A stretch of 5,828 nucleotides of DNA from an uncultured Dyadobacter sp. (GTDB taxonomy: Bacteria > Bacteroidota > Bacteroidia > Cytophagales > Spirosomataceae): assembly GCA_946481035.1 (NCBI GenBank), contig CAMLNK010000300.1:1-5828 (forward strand), read 5' to 3'. Under the pieces are notes generated by a model, which worked only from the letters and a program-made list of their open reading frames with translations, searched no databases and was not told the DNA's origin. Below are positions 1-5,828 of this stretch, piece by piece. The position numbers and the translations under genes are program-made. Positions within the stretch are counted from its first letter, which is position 1; every line of letters starts with the position of its first letter.

Positions 1-900
1 AGCATGCGGGCCCATGGGATCGTCCTGCCAGCTGTTATTGCCTCCGTCGATAATAATCCGCCCGCGTTTTACCCCAAAATAAGGCTGAATCCCCCGAATC
101 GCCACTAATACGGCCGTCTGGTCCCAGCTCATCCGGCCATCCGCATCTTCTTTGGAAAGCGGCATTGCCATCGCAAAAACGTCTTTCACCGGGCTCTTCA
201 AGCTTTCGTTAGCGATTACCCGCTTGCCCGTTTTAATTTCTTTACCAATCTCAAAACCGCTGAAAAGTATTTCGGTGGGCCATTCGGCAAACACTTTCGC
301 CGATGCCACCGAATCCACCAACACATTGTATTCGCGGCCTTTCGGGAAGCCGCCGGCCATCGACACCAGTTGCTTTACCTTTTTGCGAACAAGGCTGCTG
401 CCCGACAACTGAGAATTAGCATCCGGCCCGGAATCCAGCAAATCAGCAAGATTTGTGAGAAAACCCACCGTAACAATGGTAACACTCTGATCCGGCTGCT
501 TGGCTAAGATCTTGCGATAGGTTTCCACTGCATTGGGAGCGTCGGAAGTTTTAGCGATTTTATGCGGGTATTTCGCTACCAGCATTTCCGGCCATTTTTG
601 GGTAGCTCCGAAATCCGCCCCTTTTCCTTTCGGTGCGCCGGTTGGTAATTCGGGACGACCGAAATAGTTATTAAGTATTTCGATCGTCGGTACGACAAGT
701 TCATTTTTATTGGAAGAAATCACCGCCAAAGGCCTCACCTCTCCTTTATCGGCTAACGCGTGCATGATCGCCATCGCGCCCACATCGTCATAATCCGGGC
801 CGATGTCGGTATCGAGGATGAGCGAATTGCTCGATCTGCCGGTTTGTGCGTAAGCATTGGAGAGTGTAAGAAGGCAAATGATCAGTAAAACTTTGTTCAT
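1..900 (-). CDS. Exported nucleoside hydrolase (IUNH family), 3' end beyond the left edge
   Basis: Enzymes of this family hydrolyse the N-glycosidic bond of ribonucleosides to a free base and ribose, using a calcium ion held by aspartates. The frame reads 300 codons from ATG at 900 without a stop and runs off the window. Residues 1-18 form a Sec signal peptide (Lys3, a hydrophobic core, and AYA before Gln19 as a signal peptidase I site), so the product should be periplasmic. The N-terminal metal and ribose-binding motif DTDIGPDYDD is at residues 30-39. GFLTNLA (146-152), the MAGG strand end (181-184), EYN (190-192) and SWD (258-260) match the other conserved blocks in the expected order. Trp259-Asp260 stands where many family members have His-Asp, as in purine-specific enzymes. 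Family members are usually about 310-350 residues, so a few dozen are missing. An in-frame ATG at 909-907 would add three residues; a stop lies just upstream of it. No clear Shine-Dalgarno site separates the two starts. The substrate is not certain. Confidence 0.93.
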   Translation of the reverse strand, partial: MNKVLLIICLLTLSNAYAQTGRSSNSLILDTDIGPDYDDVGAMAIMHALADKGEVRPLAVISSNKNELVVPTIEILNNYFGRPELPTGAPKGKGADFGATQKWPEMLVAKYPHKIAKTSDAPNAVETYRKILAKQPDQSVTIVTVGFLTNLADLLDSGPDANSQLSGSSLVRKKVKQLVSMAGGFPKGREYNVLVDSVASAKVFAEWPTEILFSGFEIGKEIKTGKRVIANESLKSPVKDVFAMAMPLSKEDADGRMSWDQTAVLVAIRGIQPYFGVKRGRIIIDGGNNSWQDDPMGPHA

Positions 901-1002
901 GACATTCATTGTTCAAAAAATGCGGGCTGTTGTAAAGCTATTCGCTTTTCCCTGCCGATATGCTGCATGGGAAGGACTTTTTAAGCGATAACAAGGGTTA
1001 CA
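901..1002. other. Intergenic gap between protease stop and nucleoside hydrolase start
   Basis: This is the only non-coding stretch, 102 bases between two genes on the same strand. On the minus strand it contains a short imperfect hairpin (AAAGC, five-base loop, GCTTT, near 934-948) and, about 15 bases further on, a run of six T just before the hydrolase start. The hairpin is weak and its T run is not adjacent, so I do not call a terminator. TAGCTTTA on the minus strand resembles the Bacteroidota -7 element TAnnTTTG at seven of eight positions, but no TTG sits at the matching -33 distance, so I do not call a promoter. The gap is long enough for separate transcription of the hydrolase, though read-through from the protease gene is equally possible. 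Confidence 0.7.
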
Positions 1003-4000
1003 TCAGTTTTTCAACACCTGGAATGCCTGTTTTGTTTCTCCATTCACTACTTCCAGCACATATATTCCCTCGCCAAACTCCCGGCCGGAAAGATCGATCT
1101 TGCGTTTCTGTGTGGGATTCAATGCTTCGCCATCCAGCTGCTTCAAAATTCTTCCGTGCAGGTCATACACGTTCACCGACACCGAACGACTGGCGGGCAC
1201 ATCGTCGCCCAGGTAGAAAACGCCCTTGGAAGGATTTGGATAAACCGACCACTCCGATTGCTCTTCAAAGGCTACCGGCCGCACGCGGGAGTATTGATAG
1301 GTGCTGTCGATGTCCACCATTTTCAGCCTGTAATACAAATTACCCCACTTGCCCGGTACCTGGTCCAGGTATTCATATTTCCGGCCGTTTTTCAAATCGC
1401 CTTCCCCGAAAACCTGCGCCAGTCTTACGAATTTTCCCTGCCGGTACGCCTCATCGCCCGCGGCCACTTCAATATCAAAATGGTCGAAATTTTCCTCCGA
1501 AGCGGTTTCCCATTCCAGGATCACATCTTTGGAATGTTCGTCCCCCTGCTTTTTCCGGGCATTAAAGCTCACCAGTTCCACCGGCAACGCCGCCGGGTTT
1601 CCGACAAACCCTTTCGATAGCCAGAACTCCGAGAAAGATTTCATTTTCATTTCTACATAATATCCCTTGTCGTAAGGAACAATCACCACTTCGCCGGCAG
1701 GGTGGAACGTCCAGCCGCCGTCGGTACTGTTGGCCAGTGAGCCGTCCTCTTTCGAGGCATTTGTCACATTACTGTATTTGGAAATACCCAGTTCAAAAGG
1801 ATTAGCAGGCTTGCCGCAAGTCCCGCAGCCCGCTGCATTGATCAACGCCTGGCTCTCGGTTTCGAGGAAATAGAAACGGACGGTCGCCAGATTCGCGAGC
1901 TCGTCGTTGGCAGGTTTCACGGTGAAGTTTCTGTCGAGGTAATACTGTCCATTCGCATTTCTGACTGCGGCGGTGTTCAGGTAGCTTTCCACGTGGGTAT
2001 TTCCCATATTCTGGCCGTTGGCATTGATAGAGGCTATCAGTTTGCCATTGCTCATGAAATTCACCCAATCCGAGCCGTTTACCTGCTTATTAGCCGCTCC
2101 GCCGGAATTATCCAGGATCGACGCAACTTTATCGAAGATGTGGATATCGTCCAGCGCAATTCCCTCCCGATGTGTAAATCCGTCGGACATCAGCACAAAA
2201 CGCAACTTGAGGTTGGTAAAACCGGTAGGCAAAGGAATGCTCGACACGTGCCAGCGCAGGTAATCCTGCATAGCCCAGGCGCCATTGCCGGCGTACGTTT
2301 TGTTATACCAGTTGGTACCCTGCCCAGCCGCCCCCAGGCGTGTCCAAGGGCCACCATTTCCGGAGTATTCGATGTACACATAGTCACACGGCGTAGGCTC
2401 GCACACTTCCAGGTCGATCGCCGCGCTGAAACTCAGCGTGGGTGCCGTCAGGCTGCTTACATTGAAGCAAGGCGAATACAAATACGACTGTTCTTTATCA
2501 TTATAAGCGCCCGCAAGATTCGTTTTCCAAACTTTTGTTCCGCTGGCCGCTTTGTTCAGCGCAACGGAAGTAGGTGCTCCCCACTTCCATGAACTGTTCG
2601 TGCCCTTGGCACTCCAGAAGCCGTCGCCATTTTCAAAATTTTCAAGGTACGGGAACGTGCTCAGCACCGGCGCATTGAAAACTTTGACCGCCAGCGTGTC
2701 ATTATCGTGGAAACTGTCGGTGGCCAGTTCCGACCACGCTTTGAGATTCAGGGCCCCGATAGCGGAAAGGTCGGCTTTGGGTCCGAAGGTAAAATCGATG
2801 GTCGTCCGTTTGGCGAGAAACGGGATCGTGTCACGGAGAAAGGTCCCATTCGGCAGCGACAATGTCACCGGCAGGTTGGTAATGTCCCGTGCGGAGCTGT
2901 TCCGGATGCGGATAGCGATCGTTTCCGCATTGCCCAATCCGCAGCTTTCGGTAGGCGGTGCGAGCAGCGCCAGCATTTGAATATCATCGGTAACCGAAAC
3001 AATGCGAATATCGTCAAAAGAATATCCCGCGCCGTTGCTGTAATCGGAAGTGATCATCTTGCCCCATTGGCCCCAGCGCACCTGAAAGCTCGACGAGAAA
3101 TTCTCCGCATTGTCGGACAGCAATGCACTTATTTCCAGCGGGGCGGTTGTCTTGTATCCTTCCGTGGTAAGATTCTGGTTGGCAAAAAGGTCGTAAGCCT
3201 CAACCCAGTTGTCGGTATCCTTACCTCTTATCCATACCTTATTATTGTCGTTTACTTTCTGTCCGTGGTTTTTATACGAAAATATCAACCGCAGGTCATC
3301 GGTATCGATATTGTATCCGGCCAGGTTAAAGGTACCTGTCAGGTAGCTCGTATTACCCGCCGAATAGGCCCGGTTCGCATCGAGCGTGAGGGCTTTCTGA
3401 CCGGATGCTGCAAACCCCGAATTGACGAACGTCCTGATCCTTCCGGCATCGGTGTTGGCGCTGAAATCGTACCGGCCGTCGCCGGTAAGCCCCATTTGCG
3501 CGACCGTCACATTCTGCGCAGGGAGGTTTTCCATGTTATCATTAAATGGCAATGCCAGCTGATCGTTCGGCAACTGCCTGAAAAGCTTTGTCAGCGTATC
3601 GTTGGCCGTCACGATATCCGGATTACTGTGGATATAAACTTTGATATTGTAATCCCCGGCGTTGCCCAAATTTGCCCCCACCTCAAATGTATGATCATAG
3701 GTCTTGCCTTTTTCGATGAACGGCGTGATCGTTTCGACCGGTACCGCTACACCATTGAGCGAATACCCTACGTCCAACGACCCGTTGAAATCCACATCAT
3801 CAAGGTTTTTGATCCTCATTTTGACAAAAACAGCTCCGCTCAGTTCCGTTGAAGTATTTTTCCTGCCCGACGACGCCGGTGTTACAATGGATTCCACTTT
3901 AAGATCATTATCCGAAATACTGCCTGCGCATGTGCCCGTATCCGGCTTGCGGGAGATTGCCAGCGCCCTGCGTCCGGGCTGCCCGTTCACCCGCGCCCGC

Positions 4001-5828
4001 ACGGAAACGTAGTAAGTCGAATCTTTTAGTAACCCGCCCATTGCATAGGTAGTGCCTGCGGTAGTGGCCACGGGTACCATATCATTGCCTTTCAGCATCA
4101 TCACTTCATAGTCCGTCGCACCTGTGACAGCCGTCCAGTCCAGAGAAATATAACCCTCGCATTGCAGGGCCGACAGCGTGACGGTCGGAACGCCTATCAC
4201 CGTAAATGGTTCGGAAATGCTCTGGGCGCCGGTGCTGTTCTGAATCACTTTGACACGCACTTTGTCGGAGCGCAAGCCCACGGGTATCGGCCATGCGAGC
4301 TGGCTGGTTCCGGCCACAACTGTCGAAAGGGTTGTCCAGTTACCGCCATTATTGCCGCTGTATTGTACGGTAAAAGTACTGGCGCTGTTTCCGAAGGCAT
4401 CCCAGGAAATATAAATCGGGTCGCCGTCTTTCAGGCGCTCACCTCCGACGGGATTAGTAATGGTGAGCGAATTGGGGATAATATCATAAACCACAAAGTA
4501 TTCCTGCGATGGCGACTGCCCTACGGTAGTTCCTTTCACAGAAATCGTATAGTTTCCTGCGCCCGGGTTGGTGATCACCACCTGTTCCATGTTGTTGCGG
4601 TTGTCGACGCCGGTTGTGGCCGTGCTATCCACTTTGTTCGCGGAAGGGTCAAGTATTCGCGGCAATATCACGTTCGAAGAAGGGTTGGTTACCTTAAGAT
4701 CGAGGTTGTGGACCAGGTTCTGGGACGCCAGCGTGCTGCCTGCGGGATCGTTCCAATAAAGCATTACTTTGAGCTGCGCGGTATTGGCCGGAACATTGAT
4801 AGAAAAATCATTGGTACCCTGATGCGCCACCTGGCTCGTCGTATAGCTCTGGCTTTCGAGCATTTTTACCGAGCGAAGCAGGTTCAGCCATCCATATCCG
4901 TAGCGGTAGTCCGGGCCGTCCTTGCCTTTGTCGACGGCGCCGTTCACCAGCAGTGCTTTCATCAGGCCGTTTTTGGGATTCTGGTTGCCGTTGAGCTGCC
5001 GGTACCGCTCGTACAACAATGCAAGCCCGCCCGACACTGCCGGTGTTGCCATACTCGTGCCGCTTCCGCTGCCATACAGGTTTACCGGGATCGTAGACAT
5101 GATCCCACTTCCCTGAGCTGTAATTTCGGGCTTCAACCTGCCATCCTTAACGGGCCCGCGGCTGGAATTTGCCATAAGCGGGCTCGTCTCGCCGGTAGCA
5201 CCGACGGTAATGACGTTCTTGGCTGTTTGGTATCCTCCCAAAACAGTTCCAAAGCCCACCGCAAACGGTGCGCAAGTGGTAGTACCGCTGTTTCCGGCGG
5301 CAAATACGTGTTGAAGATAAGGCATTTCAAACGCCTGCTGGTCCAGAATGTAAGAGTACAAGTCGTAAGCCCCGTTCGTTTCACAGGTAATCACATCCGA
5401 TCCGTAGGAGTTGTTGGTGACCACCATGCCAAAATCCTGCACATACTGCGGTGCGTAAGCCAAAATCGAAGAATAGCTTTGGGCCAGAACGGTTGCCTTG
5501 GGCGCATAACCCGCGTAGCGCTCGTCCATAATGCCCGCACCCGCCATCGTACCCATTACGTGCAAGCCGTGCGAGCCCGCATCAATGGGCGCCCGGTTGA
5601 TGATCCGTGTATTGAGATCGATATGCCGCAGCGGGTTGGACTCGTCGCCGATCCCTACCACCACGCCTGCTCCGGATAAATTCCTGTTGCCGGGCAGCGC
5701 AGATTTCAGGACATTCGCCCGGCTGTTCGCGGTACTTTTATTGTTCATCTGGCGGTCGGGCTGCGGCACTGCCTGCACATATTGCACAAACGGCTGGCTT
5801 GCCAACCTTTTAAGCTCCTTTACCGGCA
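1003..5828 (-). CDS. Giant T9SS-secreted subtilisin-family (S8, KP-43-like) protease, 5' end beyond the right edge
   Basis: This is a secreted serine endopeptidase. The frame is open for 1607 codons to TGA at 1005-1003, and the true start is outside the window. Residues below count from the TTG at 5805-5803, used only as a reference. Residues -7 to about 30 resemble a propeptide end (KELKRLASQPFVQYVQAV). The S8 domain spans about 45-312: Asp54 in GIGDES, His79 in SHGLHVMGT, oxyanion Asn172 in AAGNSG and Ser251 in GTSMATP. A KP-43-like beta-barrel follows (about 325-443; NLVHNLDLKV, DNRNNMEQVVI). Next come an Ig-like domain (447-537), an FN3-like domain (539-620), two CARDB-like/MAM-like pairs (634-938 and 941-1226), a beta-rich domain with Cys1327/Cys1330 (1227-1406), an LPVELVSF-type domain (1407-1518) and a type A sorting domain (1519-1600). 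Export by Sec and then T9SS is expected, giving a surface-bound or released enzyme. The triad is complete, so activity is likely. The substrate is unknown; the many beta domains suggest binding or spacing roles. Confidence 0.95.
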   Translation of the reverse strand, partial: PVKELKRLASQPFVQYVQAVPQPDRQMNNKSTANSRANVLKSALPGNRNLSGAGVVVGIGDESNPLRHIDLNTRIINRAPIDAGSHGLHVMGTMAGAGIMDERYAGYAPKATVLAQSYSSILAYAPQYVQDFGMVVTNNSYGSDVITCETNGAYDLYSYILDQQAFEMPYLQHVFAAGNSGTTTCAPFAVGFGTVLGGYQTAKNVITVGATGETSPLMANSSRGPVKDGRLKPEITAQGSGIMSTIPVNLYGSGSGTSMATPAVSGGLALLYERYRQLNGNQNPKNGLMKALLVNGAVDKGKDGPDYRYGYGWLNLLRSVKMLESQSYTTSQVAHQGTNDFSINVPANTAQLKVMLYWNDPAGSTLASQNLVHNLDLKVTNPSSNVILPRILDPSANKVDSTATTGVDNRNNMEQVVITNPGAGNYTISVKGTTVGQSPSQEYFVVYDIIPNSLTITNPVGGERLKDGDPIYISWDAFGNSASTFTVQYSGNNGGNWTTLSTVVAGTSQLAWPIPVGLRSDKVRVKVIQNSTGAQSISEPFTVIGVPTVTLSALQCEGYISLDWTAVTGATDYEVMMLKGNDMVPVATTAGTTYAMGGLLKDSTYYVSVRARVNGQPGRRALAISRKPDTGTCAGSISDNDLKVESIVTPASSGRKNTSTELSGAVFVKMRIKNLDDVDFNGSLDVGYSLNGVAVPVETITPFIEKGKTYDHTFEVGANLGNAGDYNIKVYIHSNPDIVTANDTLTKLFRQLPNDQLALPFNDNMENLPAQNVTVAQMGLTGDGRYDFSANTDAGRIRTFVNSGFAASGQKALTLDANRAYSAGNTSYLTGTFNLAGYNIDTDDLRLIFSYKNHGQKVNDNNKVWIRGKDTDNWVEAYDLFANQNLTTEGYKTTAPLEISALLSDNAENFSSSFQVRWGQWGKMITSDYSNGAGYSFDDIRIVSVTDDIQMLALLAPPTESCGLGNAETIAIRIRNSSARDITNLPVTLSLPNGTFLRDTIPFLAKRTTIDFTFGPKADLSAIGALNLKAWSELATDSFHDNDTLAVKVFNAPVLSTFPYLENFENGDGFWSAKGTNSSWKWGAPTSVALNKAASGTKVWKTNLAGAYNDKEQSYLYSPCFNVSSLTAPTLSFSAAIDLEVCEPTPCDYVYIEYSGNGGPWTRLGAAGQGTNWYNKTYAGNGAWAMQDYLRWHVSSIPLPTGFTNLKLRFVLMSDGFTHREGIALDDIHIFDKVASILDNSGGAANKQVNGSDWVNFMSNGKLIASINANGQNMGNTHVESYLNTAAVRNANGQYYLDRNFTVKPANDELANLATVRFYFLETESQALINAAGCGTCGKPANPFELGISKYSNVTNASKEDGSLANSTDGGWTFHPAGEVVIVPYDKGYYVEMKMKSFSEFWLSKGFVGNPAALPVELVSFNARKKQGDEHSKDVILEWETASEENFDHFDIEVAAGDEAYRQGKFVRLAQVFGEGDLKNGRKYEYLDQVPGKWGNLYYRLKMVDIDSTYQYSRVRPVAFEEQSEWSVYPNPSKGVFYLGDDVPASRSVSVNVYDLHGRILKQLDGEALNPTQKRKIDLSGREFGEGIYVLEVVNGETKQAFQVLKN
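1006..1251 (-). other. T9SS type A C-terminal sorting domain of the protease
   Basis: The last 82 residues of the protease match the Por secretion-system type A sorting domain that directs cargo across the outer membrane of Bacteroidota. The three expected blocks are present in order: SVYPNPSKGVF (residues 1520-1530), VNVYDLHGRIL (1545-1555) and an IDLSGREFGEGIYVLEV stretch (1572-1588), ending in FQVLKN. In this family the domain is normally cleaved during export, and the mature protein is then either anchored to surface lipopolysaccharide or released. The sequence does not show which. The PNPS start, the GR turn and the GIYVL strand are clear, so the assignment is firm. Confidence 0.94.
2128..3906 (-). 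repeat. Protein-level tandem duplication: CARDB-like plus MAM-like module, two diverged copies
   Basis: Within the protease, residues 634-938 (bases 2992-3906) and 941-1226 (bases 2128-2985) share one layout. Each opens with a CARDB-like beta domain (DLKVESI and DIQMLAL), which closes with the same tetrapeptide NDTL at residues 735-738 and 1035-1038, exactly 300 residues apart. Each then starts a jelly-roll domain with LPFNDNMEN or FPYLENFEN (offset 299) and ends with a conserved acidic pair, FDDIRI at 930-935 or LDDIHI at 1218-1223 (offset 288). Outside these anchors the copies are strongly diverged and I see no DNA-level repeat, so this is either an old duplication or independent recruitment of common Bacteroidota modules. 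Confidence 0.6.

Noticed and set aside
152..412. An 86-codon plus-strand open frame inside the nucleoside hydrolase
   Set aside because: It is antisense to conserved hydrolase motifs and has no recognisable product or start signal.
912..945. Possible Bacteroidota promoter (-7 TAnnTTTG / -33 TTG) before the nucleoside hydrolase
   Set aside because: TAGCTTTA matches the -7 element at seven of eight positions, but there is no TTG at the right distance upstream, and such partial matches occur by chance.
931..950. Possible rho-independent terminator in the gap
   Set aside because: The stem is only five base pairs with a five-base loop. On the minus strand the T run is about 15 bases away, and on the plus strand there is no gene to terminate.
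960..1565. Plus-strand open frames near the 3' end of the protease (for example 201 codons from 960)
   Set aside because: They are antisense to the sorting and LPVELVSF domains, are rich in Pro and Arg, and several overlap each other in different frames. There is no sign of real coding.
2707..3852. A 381-codon open frame on the plus strand
   Set aside because: It overlaps the CARDB/MAM region of the protease in antisense, with low-complexity basic composition and no family motif. It is a shadow frame.
4162..5679. A 505-codon open frame on the plus strand, opposite the protease catalytic region
   Set aside because: It is fully antisense to a gene with clear domain homology. Its predicted peptide is rich in Arg, His, Val and Ile with no recognisable motif, as expected from the reverse complement of a biased coding frame.
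1..5828. Search for CRISPR repeats, tRNA genes, insertion-sequence ends or DNA-level tandem repeats
   Set aside because: Almost the whole window is continuous coding sequence with clear protein homology, and I saw no repeated DNA blocks, terminal inverted repeats or cloverleaf-like segments in the single 102-base gap.

Overview
The window looks like chromosomal DNA of a member of the Bacteroidota, most likely an aerobic Cytophagales-type genus (Dyadobacter/Spirosoma-like). The evidence is a very large multi-domain secreted protein ending in a type IX secretion system (T9SS) type A sorting domain, roughly balanced to slightly GC-rich composition, and no convincing Shine-Dalgarno site before the one gene start in the window. 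The genus is a guess; the phylum is well supported.

Both genes are on the minus strand and both run off an edge, so the window reads right to left. From 5828 down to 1003 is one uninterrupted frame encoding a giant subtilisin-family (S8, KP-43-like) protease. Its N-terminus (signal peptide and most of the propeptide) lies beyond the right edge. In protein order it holds the end of the propeptide, the S8 catalytic domain, a KP-43-type beta-barrel, an Ig-like domain, a fibronectin III-like domain, two rounds of a CARDB-like plus MAM-like (jelly-roll) pair, an unnamed beta-rich domain with a CxxC pair, an LPVELVSF-type beta domain and the T9SS sorting domain. A gap of 102 bases (901-1002) with no clear promoter or terminator follows. 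From 900 to the left edge is a nucleoside hydrolase with a Sec signal peptide; its last few dozen residues are off the window.

Functionally, the protease is predicted to cross the inner membrane by Sec and the outer membrane by T9SS, then act on the cell surface or outside on extracellular protein. The exported nucleoside hydrolase would release bases from nucleosides in the periplasm. Both fit a scavenging lifestyle, but nothing in the sequence ties them into one pathway, and sharing a transcript is only possible, not shown.

I found no RNA gene, mobile element, CRISPR array or defence system. The long open frames on the plus strand (the longest 505 codons) are antisense shadows of the protease gene. 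The points most worth checking are the variant residues around the protease active site, the duplicated CARDB/MAM pair, and the Trp-Asp motif in the nucleoside hydrolase that resembles purine-specific enzymes.
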